A stretch of DNA of 64,000 nt, taken from NCBI RefSeq assembly GCF_014649535.1, contig NZ_BMTF01000008.1, positions 124,001-188,000 of the forward strand, read 5' to 3'. Below, piece by piece: positions 38,133 through 46,152 of this stretch. Numbering within the stretch: position 1 is the stretch's first letter; the number at the start of each line of letters is the position of its first letter. The notes beneath the pieces are model-generated. The model made no database searches, had not been told where the DNA came from, and saw only the letters and a program-made list of their open reading frames with translations. The translations under genes and the position numbers were made by a program. The DNA is from Streptomyces gelaticus (GTDB taxonomy: Bacteria; Actinomycetota; Actinomycetes; Streptomycetales; Streptomycetaceae).

Positions 38133-38486
38133 ATGGACGTACTCATTCATGTCTTCGTCGCCCTGCACATCATCGGCATCGCTTCCCTGCTGGGCGGTTT
38201 CCTGACCCAGATGAAGGCGATGGGCGCGGGCACGGCCCGGTTCGTCCCGGCGATGCTGCACGGCGCGCTGACCATGCTGGTCACCGGTGTCGCACTGGTC
38301 GGGCTGAACGAGGCCGACGGCAACCACGTGAACAACATCAAGATCGGCGTCAAGACGCTGGTCCTGGTCGTCATCCTCGCGCTCGTCTACATCAAGCGGG
38401 ACGAGGAGAAGGTCGACAAGGGCGCCTTCGCGGCCGTGGGCGGACTGACGATGCTCAACATCTTCATCGCCACGCTCTGGACCTGA
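38133..38486 (+). CDS. Small four-helix integral membrane protein
   Basis: 117 residues, nearly all membrane. Helices lie at about 2-24, 40-60, 70-90 and 98-116, with short charged loops (N-E-A-D-G-N and K-R-D-E-E-K-V-D-K). The ATG at 38133 lacks a ribosome site. A TAGGCT at 38119-38124 places a potential transcript start at or near the ATG, so leaderless translation is likely. No known family motif. The neighbouring cell-wall hydrolases give no direct clue to function. Confidence 0.8.
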   Translation: MDVLIHVFVALHIIGIASLLGGFLTQMKAMGAGTARFVPAMLHGALTMLVTGVALVGLNEADGNHVNNIKIGVKTLVLVVILALVYIKRDEEKVDKGAFAAVGGLTMLNIFIATLWT

Positions 38487-38493
38487 TCCCGCC

Positions 38494-38531
38494 CGTGCCG
38501 CGCCGCCCCGGTGCCGGGGCGGCGCGGCACG
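38494..38531. terminator. Strong bidirectional terminator
   Basis: A perfect 17-bp stem (38494-38510 with 38515-38531) and a GTGC loop lie between the convergent membrane-protein and NlpC/P60 genes. Confidence 0.88.
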
Positions 38532-38541
38532 TGGAGGCCCG

Positions 38542-39690
38542 CTACGCCGGCCGCACGCTGCCGTAGATCGGCATGTAGTAGATCGACTCCTCGCGCACGT
38601 TCGCCCCGGGCTTCGGCGCGTGGATCATCATCCCGTCGCCCTTGTAGATGCCGACGTGGCTGATGTCGTCGTAGAAGAAGACCAGGTCCCCCGGCCGCAG
38701 GTCCGCCGTGGCGACCCGGGTGCCGGTCTTGACCTGGTCCCAGGTGGTCCGCGGTATGTCCACGCCCGCCGACTTCCACGCGGCCTGGGTGAGCCCGGAG
38801 CAGTCGTACGACGCCGGGCCCGTCGCGCCCCAGACGTACGGCTTGCCGATCTGGGCCCTGGCGAAGGCGAGGACCTTCTCCGCCTTGGTGGTGGCTCTGC
38901 TGTCCGATCCGGACCCGGTGCCCGTCCCCGTACCGCTGCCGCCGCCCGACCCCTTCGCCGCCTCCTCGGCCTTGCGTTCGGCCTCGGCCTTCGCGGCGGC
39001 CTGCTGCTTCGCCAGCTCCTCGGCCTTGCGCCTGGCCCCCGCCTCCTTCTTGCGCTCGATCTCGGCGAGCCGCGCCTTCTCCTCGGCGGTCAGCTTCGAC
39101 AGCAGATTGCGCGCCTCGCCCAGCTTCGTCTGGACGTCCTGCTTGCTGGTGCGCAGCGTGTTCTGCGTCGTCGTCAGCGTCTCCAGGCTCCGCACCGCCT
39201 CGGCGCGCTTCTTGGACGCCTTGGCCTGCTGCGTACGGAAGTCCGTGATCGCCTGCTGCTGCCGGCTGGTCATCCGGTCCATCAACTGGCTCTGGTCGAA
39301 GTACGACTGCGGGTCGTCGGCCAGGAAGAACGTGGCGTTCGGCGTGATGGAGCCGCTGCGGTACTGCGCGGCCGCGTAGGCGCCGAGCGTCCTGCGCGCC
39401 TCGTTGAGCTTGTCGGCGCGCTTCGCGACGTCGTCCAGCAGGGCGTCGACCTCGGCGCGCTGGGCGGCGGAGGCTTCCTTCGCCCGGTTGTACTGCTGGG
39501 TCGCGGTCCCCGCCTGCCGGTAGAGGTCGTCGACCTTCTTCTGTACCTCCTCGACGCCGGGCTTCGGGTCGGGGGCGGCCATGGCGCTCTGCGTGGAGAG
39601 CAGGGTCACGGACGCCAGTGCCGCCGTGGTGAGCCCGACGGCCGGTGCGGTGGTGCGCACCCGGGTGCGCGGTTTGCGATGCGACGCCAA
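38542..39690 (-). CDS. Secreted NlpC/P60 peptidoglycan hydrolase under c-di-AMP riboswitch
   Basis: 382 residues if it starts at the TTG at 39690 (L-A-S-H-R-K-P). This start sits nine bases after GGAAGGAG and aligns with the paralog; the ATG three codons upstream (39699) directly abuts the ribosome site and is too close. Signal peptide about 1-39, coiled coil about 45-245 with a charged K/E/A-rich second half, Gly/Ser/Thr linker, then NlpC/P60 domain with C297 (Y-D-C-S-G), H345 (S-H-V-G) and H357. It cleaves peptidoglycan stem peptides outside the cell. Its leader contains a ydaO-type element (39711-39850), tying expression to c-di-AMP. Confidence 0.92.
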   Translation of the reverse strand: MASHRKPRTRVRTTAPAVGLTTAALASVTLLSTQSAMAAPDPKPGVEEVQKKVDDLYRQAGTATQQYNRAKEASAAQRAEVDALLDDVAKRADKLNEARRTLGAYAAAQYRSGSITPNATFFLADDPQSYFDQSQLMDRMTSRQQQAITDFRTQQAKASKKRAEAVRSLETLTTTQNTLRTSKQDVQTKLGEARNLLSKLTAEEKARLAEIERKKEAGARRKAEELAKQQAAAKAEAERKAEEAAKGSGGGSGTGTGTGSGSDSRATTKAEKVLAFARAQIGKPYVWGATGPASYDCSGLTQAAWKSAGVDIPRTTWDQVKTGTRVATADLRPGDLVFFYDDISHVGIYKGDGMMIHAPKPGANVREESIYYMPIYGSVRPA

Positions 39691-39710
39691 GGCCGGCATC
39701 TCCTTCCGTG

Positions 39711-39850
39711 GACCGCCTACCGGGTTAGCTGTCGGGTTCGGGCGGAACGGAAGGCTGCCCTACGGTCCGAGTGGGGGATAAGGACCGATTCACCCCGGTA
39801 CTGCATATGGGTCCCCGGTTCCGAACTCCCGCGGGGGCAGCCCGGATTCG
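39711..39850 (-). promoter_or_regulatory. c-di-AMP (ydaO-yuaA) riboswitch
   Basis: On the minus strand the leader contains the 3' core ACCCGACAGCTAACCCGG followed by TAGGCGG, preceded by TAGGGCAGCC and the 5' half CGGGGTGAATCGG. These are the conserved blocks I recall for ydaO aptamers upstream of streptomycete rpfA and NlpC genes. The aptamer ends about 20 nt before the start codon. In actinomycetes c-di-AMP binding turns expression off. Exact ends are approximate. Confidence 0.8.
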
Positions 39851-40110
39851 GCGCAGGCGCCCGCTCGGCGTGGTTCGCCTCAAGGGGGTACGGGCCGCCC
39901 GGTCGAGCACGCTAGCCAACCCATGGTGCTGCTGTGAAGGTTGATGTTCGATATGCCCGATACGGTTTCGTGACCTCGGTGCGGCGGGTGGCGGAGGCCC
40001 GGAAATCCTCACGCGCTGTGGGTGCGCATCTCCGCTGGGTGTCCGTCGGTGGTGTGCGGTTCGCCATGCGGCCTCCGGGTGTCGGCGCGGCGGCCTAGAC
40101 TCGACAAGCG

Positions 40111-42573
40111 ATGAGCAGCCTCTTTGACGACAGCTTCCTGGCCGGCCTCCAGCACCCGGAGGAAGAGCCCCCGCCGCCCCCCGAGGACTCCGCACCCGAA
40201 GCGGTGCCGGAGGACCTCTTCGCGGGCATGTTCGACGGGCCCCCGCCGCCCAGGGACGCCTACTACCGCGACGGCGCGCACCGCCCCGTCATCGACTCCG
40301 CGGCGCTCCTCGACGGGCTGAACACCGAGCAGCGCGCCGCCGTCGTCCACGCGGGCTCCCCGCTGCTCATCGTCGCCGGGGCCGGCTCGGGCAAGACCAG
40401 GGTGCTGACCCACCGGATCGCCCACCTCCTCGCGGAGCGCGGGGTGCACCCCGGCCAGATCCTGGCCATCACCTTCACCAACAAGGCCGCGGGCGAGATG
40501 AAGGAGCGCGTCGAGCAGCTCGTCGGACCGCGCGCCAACGCGATGTGGGTCATGACCTTCCACAGCGCCTGCGTACGCATCCTGCGCCGCGAGTCGAAGC
40601 GGCTCGGCTTCACCTCGTCGTTCTCGATCTACGACGCCGCCGACTCCAAGCGGCTGATGGCCCTGGTCTGCCGCGATCTCGACCTCGACCCGAAGCGCTT
40701 CCCGCCGAAGTCGTTCACGGCCAAGGTCTCCAACCTGAAGAACGAACTGATCGACGAGGAGACCTTCGCCGGCCAGGCTGCGGACGGCTTCGAGAAGACC
40801 CTCGCCCAGGCCTACGCGATGTACCAGTCCCGGCTGCGCGAGGCCAACGCGCTGGACTTCGACGACATCATCATGACGACGGTCCATCTGCTCCAGGCCT
40901 TCCCGGACGTCGCCGAGCACTACCGCCGCCGCTTCCGGCACGTCCTGGTCGACGAGTACCAGGACACCAACCACGCCCAGTACACCCTCGTACGCGAGCT
41001 GGTCGGCCCGGCGGGCGAGGGCGACGCCCCGGCCGAGCTGTGCGTGGTGGGTGACGCGGACCAGTCGATCTACGCCTTCCGCGGCGCGACCATCCGCAAC
41101 ATCCTCCAGTTCGAGGAGGACTACCCGAACGCGACGACGATCCTCCTGGAGCAGAACTACCGCTCCACCCAGACGATCCTGTCCGCCGCCAACGCGGTCA
41201 TCGAGCGCAACGAGAGCCGCCGTCCCAAGAACCTCTGGACGAACGCCGGCACGGGCGCCCGGATCACCGGCTACGTCGCCGACACCGAGCACGACGAGGC
41301 GCAGTTCGTCGCCGACGAGATCGACCGGCTGACCGACGCGGGCGACGCCAAGGCCGGCGACGTCGCGATCTTCTACCGTACGAACGCCCAGTCCCGTGTC
41401 TTCGAAGAGATCTTCATCCGCGTCGGCCTGCCCTACAAGGTCGTCGGCGGCGTGCGCTTCTACGAGCGCAAGGAGGTCCGGGACATCCTGGCCTACCTGC
41501 GCGTCCTCGCCAATCCGGAGGACACCGTCCCGCTGCGCCGCATCCTCAACGTGCCCAAGCGCGGCATCGGCGACCGCGCCGAGGCCATGATCGACGCGCT
41601 GTCCCTGCGCGAGAAGATCACCTTCCCGCAGGCACTGCGCCGGGTCGACGAGGCGTACGGCATGGCGGCCCGGTCGGCCAACGCCGTCAAGCGGTTCAAC
41701 ACGCTGATGGAGGAGCTGCGCACGGTCGTCGAGTCGGGCGCGGGCCCCGCGGTGGTCCTGGAAGCGGTCCTGGAACGCACCGGCTACCTCGCCGAGCTCC
41801 AGGCCTCCACCGACCCGCAGGACGAGACCCGGATCGAGAACCTTCAGGAACTGGCCGCCGTGGCCCTCGAATTCGAGCAGGAGCGCGGAGCGGCCGACGA
41901 GGCGGGCGCGGGCACCGCCGCGGGCACGGGCACCCTCGCCGAGTTCCTGGAGAAGGTCGCTCTCGTCGCCGACTCCGACCAGATCCCCGACGAGGACGAG
42001 GACGGCTCCGGTGTCATCACGCTGATGACGCTGCACACCGCGAAGGGCCTCGAATTCCCGGTCGTCTTCCTGACCGGCATGGAGGACGGGGTCTTCCCGC
42101 ACATGCGGGCGCTGGGACAGGTGAAGGAGCTGGAGGAGGAGCGGCGGCTCGCCTACGTCGGCATCACCCGGGCCCGCGAGCGGCTCTACCTGACCCGGGC
42201 CGCGATGCGCAGCGCATGGGGCCAGCCCTCGTACAACCCGCCGTCGCGGTTCCTGGAGGAGATCCCGGACCAGCACCTGGAATGGAAGCGGACCGGACCG
42301 ATGGCGGCTTCGGCCGGACCGACCGCGGGGATCACCTCGTCGCTGTCCTCGTCGCGTTCGCGCTCCGGACCCTCGGGCTTCGCGACCCGGCGGACCTCGG
42401 ACAAGCCGACGATCACGCTGGCCGTCGGGGACCGCGTCACGCACGACCAGTTCGGGCTCGGCACGGTCACGGCGGTCGAGGGCGTCGGCGACCAGGCGAA
42501 GGCCACGGTCGACTTCGGCGACGAGCGCCCGAAGAAGCTGCTGCTGCGGTACGCGCCGGTCGAGAAGCTGTAG
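40111..42573 (+). CDS. pcrA: ATP-dependent DNA helicase PcrA/UvrD
   Basis: 820 residues. SF1A helicase that unwinds 3'-5' in repair and replication restart. Walker A G-A-G-S-G-K-T lies at about 90-96, motif Ia I-T-F-T-N-K-A-A, Walker B region D-E-Y-Q-D-T-N at about 282-288, motif III G-D-A-D-Q-S-I-Y-A-F-R-G, motif IV Q-N-Y-R-S-T, motif V T-L-H-T-A-K-G-L-E-F and motif VI V-G-I-T-R-A-R. The C-terminal ~60 residues (V-G-D-R-V-x-H-D-x-F-G-L-G-T-V) form the PcrA RNA-polymerase-interacting Tudor-like domain. The first ~60 residues are Pro/Glu-rich and disordered. A TAGACT at 40097-40102 may give a nearly leaderless transcript. Confidence 0.97.
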   Translation: MSSLFDDSFLAGLQHPEEEPPPPPEDSAPEAVPEDLFAGMFDGPPPPRDAYYRDGAHRPVIDSAALLDGLNTEQRAAVVHAGSPLLIVAGAGSGKTRVLTHRIAHLLAERGVHPGQILAITFTNKAAGEMKERVEQLVGPRANAMWVMTFHSACVRILRRESKRLGFTSSFSIYDAADSKRLMALVCRDLDLDPKRFPPKSFTAKVSNLKNELIDEETFAGQAADGFEKTLAQAYAMYQSRLREANALDFDDIIMTTVHLLQAFPDVAEHYRRRFRHVLVDEYQDTNHAQYTLVRELVGPAGEGDAPAELCVVGDADQSIYAFRGATIRNILQFEEDYPNATTILLEQNYRSTQTILSAANAVIERNESRRPKNLWTNAGTGARITGYVADTEHDEAQFVADEIDRLTDAGDAKAGDVAIFYRTNAQSRVFEEIFIRVGLPYKVVGGVRFYERKEVRDILAYLRVLANPEDTVPLRRILNVPKRGIGDRAEAMIDALSLREKITFPQALRRVDEAYGMAARSANAVKRFNTLMEELRTVVESGAGPAVVLEAVLERTGYLAELQASTDPQDETRIENLQELAAVALEFEQERGAADEAGAGTAAGTGTLAEFLEKVALVADSDQIPDEDEDGSGVITLMTLHTAKGLEFPVVFLTGMEDGVFPHMRALGQVKELEEERRLAYVGITRARERLYLTRAAMRSAWGQPSYNPPSRFLEEIPDQHLEWKRTGPMAASAGPTAGITSSLSSSRSRSGPSGFATRRTSDKPTITLAVGDRVTHDQFGLGTVTAVEGVGDQAKATVDFGDERPKKLLLRYAPVEKL

Positions 42574-42581
42574 CCGGAGCG

Positions 42582-42601
42582 GGCGGGGCCGCGGCCCCGC
42601 C
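42582..42601. terminator. Terminator palindrome between pcrA and M23 gene
   Basis: A perfect 20-bp palindrome (GGCGGGGCCG and its complement) lies between convergent genes, 9 bp from each stop. Confidence 0.75.
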
Positions 42602-42609
42602 TCCCGGGC

Positions 42610-44163
42610 TCAGGTCGGGCTGACGCCGTGGCTGCGGAACCACGGCAGCGGGTCCACCGCCGCTCCGCCGCCGGGCCGCACCTCGAAGTGCAGGTGCGGG
42701 CCGGTCGAGTTCCCGGTGTCGCCCGAGTACGCGATGACGTCACCGGCCTTGACCGGGCCCGAGCGGATCTTGGTGCCGCTGAGGTGGCAGTACCAGGTCT
42801 CGGTGCCGTCGGCCATGGTGACGATGGCCATGTTCCCGTAGGCGCTGTTCAGCTGGGTGCGCACGGTGCCGTCCGTCGCGGCCATCACGGGCGTGCCCTG
42901 CATGACGGGGAAGTCGATGCCCGTGTGCACGGACATCCAGTTGACGCCCGCCTGGCCGAAATACGCGCTGAGGCCGTGCTGCTTGACCGGCATGACGAAC
43001 TTGGGGCGCAGGGCCTCCTTGCGGGCGGCCTCTTCCTCGCGCTTCTTCTTCTCGGCGGCCTGCCGCTCCCGCAGGTCGATACGCTCCTGGGTGCGGCTGG
43101 CGCGGTCGGCGAAATTCTCGGCGTCGGCGCTGAGGTTGGCGAGCTGGGTGTCCAGCTTGTTGTTGGCCGCGCCCGCCTTGACGGAGCCGGGGTCGGCCGC
43201 CGCCATCGTGGTGTTGTCGTCCTTCTTGTCCTCACCGCCCAGCCCGCCGACCGAGGCAGCGGCGATACCGGCGACGCTCATCACGCAGGCGGAGGGGATG
43301 GCGACGGTGAGGAGTGCGGACCGCTTCGCGGGGGAACGCCGACGGTTGCGGCCGGCGCCGCCGCCGCGGGTGGCGGTGCGGTCGAGGGGGCGGTGCGGGC
43401 CGGGCGCGGCCTCTGAGATGACTGCGACGCTGATGGTGGCCGCGTCATGTACATCGACTGCTGCGCTGTCTGCGTCAGCCGCGCTGTCCGGGGCGACGGC
43501 GCTGTCCGCGGCATCGGCGGCGTAGGGCGCGTAGGGGTCGTAGGAGCCGGGGTCGGTGTAGGTCTCGTGGGTTCCGGGCGCCTCGTGCGCCGACAGTCCC
43601 TCGTGTGCCGACGGCGCTTCGTAGGACAGCTGTGCGGTTTCCGTGGTTTGCGCGATTTGCTGCTCGTGCTCGGGCGTGGCGCCGGTGTTCCAGGCGGTGG
43701 CGTCGTATGCGCCGGTGTCGTACGCGGCCGTTTCGCCCGTGGCCCACGGGTCGCTCGTGTGCCAGCCGATGGTGTTCCACTGAGCCGTGGCGTCCGGGGC
43801 GCCGCCCTGCGCCGGGATGCCGGCGAACGTGGCGGTGGCGGTGGTCGTGTTCGCTTCCGTGCCGTAGTCGGCCGCGGGTGTCCAGGTGGCGGTCGTCTCG
43901 TACGTCGGCCCCGCCTCGTACTGCTGCTGGGGCTGCGCGGCGTACGGGGCGTAGGCGTCGTAGGAGGTGGTGGGGTGTGCACCCGTGTCCCACTGCGTGG
44001 AGTCGTACTGGCCGCTGTAGCCGGACTGCCCGGCGCCGTAGCCGCTGCCGTACGCGCCGTCGTGACCGCCGGGGAGCGAGCCGAAGAGCGGATCGCTGTC
44101 GAAGCTGCCGGTCGCCTCGCTGTCGTATCCGGCGTACCCGGCGTGGGGGTGCTGGTCGTTCAC
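42610..44163 (-). CDS. M23 family metallopeptidase with long disordered cytoplasmic N-terminus
   Basis: 517 residues from the GTG at 44163. The first ~270 residues are Tyr/Gly/Ala/Thr/Asp/Gln-rich low complexity, with repeated Y-x-x-Y-A/G units. One transmembrane helix follows (about 285-305), then an E/K/R-rich coiled coil (about 320-385), then the lysostaphin-type M23 domain. Zn ligands are H413 and D417 in H-T-G-I-D-F and H492 in H-L-H-F-E-V, with H490 the catalytic base; the set is complete. M23 enzymes cut peptidoglycan cross-bridges or serve as regulators of amidases. Type II membrane topology puts the enzyme outside. Confidence 0.92.
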   Translation of the reverse strand: MNDQHPHAGYAGYDSEATGSFDSDPLFGSLPGGHDGAYGSGYGAGQSGYSGQYDSTQWDTGAHPTTSYDAYAPYAAQPQQQYEAGPTYETTATWTPAADYGTEANTTTATATFAGIPAQGGAPDATAQWNTIGWHTSDPWATGETAAYDTGAYDATAWNTGATPEHEQQIAQTTETAQLSYEAPSAHEGLSAHEAPGTHETYTDPGSYDPYAPYAADAADSAVAPDSAADADSAAVDVHDAATISVAVISEAAPGPHRPLDRTATRGGGAGRNRRRSPAKRSALLTVAIPSACVMSVAGIAAASVGGLGGEDKKDDNTTMAAADPGSVKAGAANNKLDTQLANLSADAENFADRASRTQERIDLRERQAAEKKKREEEAARKEALRPKFVMPVKQHGLSAYFGQAGVNWMSVHTGIDFPVMQGTPVMAATDGTVRTQLNSAYGNMAIVTMADGTETWYCHLSGTKIRSGPVKAGDVIAYSGDTGNSTGPHLHFEVRPGGGAAVDPLPWFRSHGVSPT

Positions 44164-44395
44164 CAACTTCTCTCTCGCCTCGGCAGCAGGACCTGTGCTC
44201 TGGGTTCCGGCGGGGAATCCCAGGGGGAGCAGTGGCCGCGACTGTACCCGGCGGTACGTGACGCCGACAATCTTCGGCGGGCATGGGCGGCTCAGGAAAC
44301 GGGCAATCGACCGTCTTTCGACGGACTGCGCACACAGCCTTGGCTCTATGTTCGAAACGCGTTCTATTTGTGGGGTCTCCGTCGGGCCGTGGAGC

Positions 44396-45379
44396 TCATG
44401 CGGCTCCCGCGACTCCTCCGATTCCTCCGGCTCCGGTTGCGTCGGTGGTTTCGGCCGTCGGTTCGCGGCATTCCAGCGCCTGCCGGACCGCGGCGGCGAC
44501 GGTGGGATGCACCGGCAGTGCGAGATGGCCGATCCCGGTGATTCGCACGTTCTGCGCGTCGAGGTCCGGGTGATCGATGCGGCCGGCCTCGGCCGGGACG
44601 ATCACCCGGTCGAGCTCGCTCCAGAAGCTGACGAACCGGGTGCGGCAGCCGGGCGCCGGCCTGCGCAGCTCCTCGATCGGTGCGGAGCCCGTACGCATCT
44701 GCCGCACGATGGGGTGAGCGCTGGCCAGCCGCGCGGCGGTCGTGCCCGCGTGCGGTGTGCCGAGGGTGACCAGGGTGCGGACCCGCTGGTCACCGCCGAG
44801 TCGCTGTACGTAGTAGCGGGCGATCAGGCCACCGAGGCTGTGCCCGACGATGTCGACCTCGTGATGTCCGGTGCGTGCGCAGATCTCCTCGACGTGGCGC
44901 CCGAGCAGCTCGGCTGCCGTTCGGATGTCGCAGGTCAGCGGCGAGTAATTGAGCGATTCCAGGTGGCGCCAGCCGTGCCGGGCGAGGGAGCGGCACAGCA
45001 GGACGAAGACCGAACGGTTGTCGATGAAGCCGTGCAGCAGGACGACGGGGGGACGCTCGTCGCCCTCTGCGGGAATGCCCTCTGCGGGAAGGCTCTGGGT
45101 GTGAAGGTGCTCGGAGGGAAGGCCTTCGGCGTGAGGTGCGGAGGCTGCGCCCGGGGCGGTGGGGGCGGCGTCGGGGGCGGCGCCGGTGGGCGAGGCGGGC
45201 GGTACGGCCGGGTGGGGCGCGGCCCGTCGTTCCCCCGTGATGCCGGTGGGGTAGAGGAGTACATGGCCCGCGAGGACCACCAGCTCCAGCGCGGTGGCCT
45301 TCAGCAGCGCGGCCGACAGCGGAGCAGGGCCCGGACACGGCCGGCCCAGTGGCAGCGGAAGAAAAGGCAGGACCTTCAT
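44396..45379 (-). CDS. Secreted or membrane-anchored alpha/beta hydrolase (triacylglycerol-lipase/esterase-like)
   Basis: 327 residues from the ATG at 45379 with AGGAGG upstream. A hydrophobic N-terminal segment (about 20-44) suggests an anchor, followed by a Pro/Ala/Glu-rich linker (50-108) containing short repeated L-P-S/A-E units. Fold motifs: H-G-F-I-D (oxyanion, 116-120), nucleophile S181 in G-H-S-L-G-G, acid D257 in S-E-L-D-R-V, and H285 in G-I-G-H-L-A-L. It resembles extracellular lipases/esterases related to LipA/EstA. Substrate unknown; surface location likely. The next gene downstream is the M23 peptidase, 232 bp away. Confidence 0.88.
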   Translation of the reverse strand: MKVLPFLPLPLGRPCPGPAPLSAALLKATALELVVLAGHVLLYPTGITGERRAAPHPAVPPASPTGAAPDAAPTAPGAASAPHAEGLPSEHLHTQSLPAEGIPAEGDERPPVVLLHGFIDNRSVFVLLCRSLARHGWRHLESLNYSPLTCDIRTAAELLGRHVEEICARTGHHEVDIVGHSLGGLIARYYVQRLGGDQRVRTLVTLGTPHAGTTAARLASAHPIVRQMRTGSAPIEELRRPAPGCRTRFVSFWSELDRVIVPAEAGRIDHPDLDAQNVRITGIGHLALPVHPTVAAAVRQALECREPTAETTDATGAGGIGGVAGAA

Positions 45380-45706
45380 GGCCGACCTCCTGCTTCGGCG
45401 AGCGGGGGAGGCGGCTGGGTGGTACCGGCGCGCAGTCGGCCGGCGGACCGGATGGACCGGGCGGGCCGTACCACCGTGCCGTGCGGCTGCCGGCGCGGTG
45501 GTACGGCGACCTCGTCGCGGCTCCCCTGGCGCCGGCCCCGCACGGCAGGTCTGCCGTATGACGCGGGGATGGCGCCCGGTGAACATGTCCCACGTGTGAT
45601 TTCCCCCTCCCCGTCCACCGCGAAACGGCGGCTTGCGGGATGCTGTAGATAACGTTCGTTCACATCCCCGGCCCTTCAGGCACGGGAGACGCATGTGGAG
45701 GCAGTG
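45380..45706. other. Divergent intergenic region, hydrolase gene / icmB
   Basis: These 327 bases contain the two ribosome sites and no convincing reading frame. No promoter boxes clear enough to call, and no structured RNA recognised. Confidence 0.5.
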
Positions 45707-46120
45707 ATGGGTGTGACCGGTCCGATCCGTGTGGTGGTGGCGAAGCCGGGGCTGGACGGCCATGATCGCGGGGCCAAGGTGATCGCGAGGGCGCTGCGCG
45801 ATGCGGGTATGGAGGTCATCTACACGGGGCTCCACCAGACGCCCGAGCAGATCGTGGCCACCGCGATCCAGGAGGACGCCGACGCGATCGGCCTCTCGAT
45901 CCTTTCCGGTGCGCACAACACGCTCTTCGCCAAGGTGATCGAGCTGTTGAAGGAGCGCGAGGCGGAGGACATCAAGGTCTTCGGCGGCGGCATCATCCCG
46001 GAGGCGGACATCCCGCCGCTGAAGGACCAGGGCGTCGCGGAGATCTTCACCCCGGGCGCCACGACGGCGTCGATCGTCGACTGGGTCAACGCGAACGTCC
46101 GCCACCCCGCGGAGGCCTGA
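45707..46120 (+). CDS. icmB: Isobutyryl-CoA mutase small (B12-binding) subunit
   Basis: 137 residues, the size of IcmB; sequence and position match streptomycete IcmB (SCO4800 from memory). It is the coenzyme-B12-binding half of isobutyryl-CoA mutase, which interconverts isobutyryl-CoA and n-butyryl-CoA and feeds branched precursors into polyketide and fatty acid pathways. The B12 motif D17-G-H19-D-R-G22 supplies the lower axial histidine, with G-L-S-I-L-S-G and the G-G-G-I turn completing the Rossmann-like site. The large catalytic subunit IcmA is not adjacent, as is usual in Streptomyces. The ATG at 45707 is five bases after GGAGG; a GTG at 45695 is less suited. Confidence 0.93.
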   Translation: MGVTGPIRVVVAKPGLDGHDRGAKVIARALRDAGMEVIYTGLHQTPEQIVATAIQEDADAIGLSILSGAHNTLFAKVIELLKEREAEDIKVFGGGIIPEADIPPLKDQGVAEIFTPGATTASIVDWVNANVRHPAEA

Positions 46121-46128
46121 CGCCAGGA

Positions 46129-46144
46129 GCCCCGGGCTCGGGGC
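46129..46144. terminator. Short terminator hairpin between icmB and DUF5691 gene
   Basis: A 6-bp stem GCCCCG / CGGGGC with GGCT loop lies between convergent genes. Confidence 0.5.
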
Positions 46145-46152
46145 CGGTTCCG

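Noticed and set aside
40009..42444. An 811-codon open frame antisense to pcrA
   Set aside because: Shadow of a G+C-rich gene: third-position bias belongs to pcrA on the plus strand, and the antisense product has no domain or sensible composition.
43447..44541. Plus-strand frames over the M23 peptidase N-terminus
   Set aside because: The long Val/Gly/Arg-rich translations are shadows of the Tyr/Gly/Thr-rich coding sequence on the other strand.
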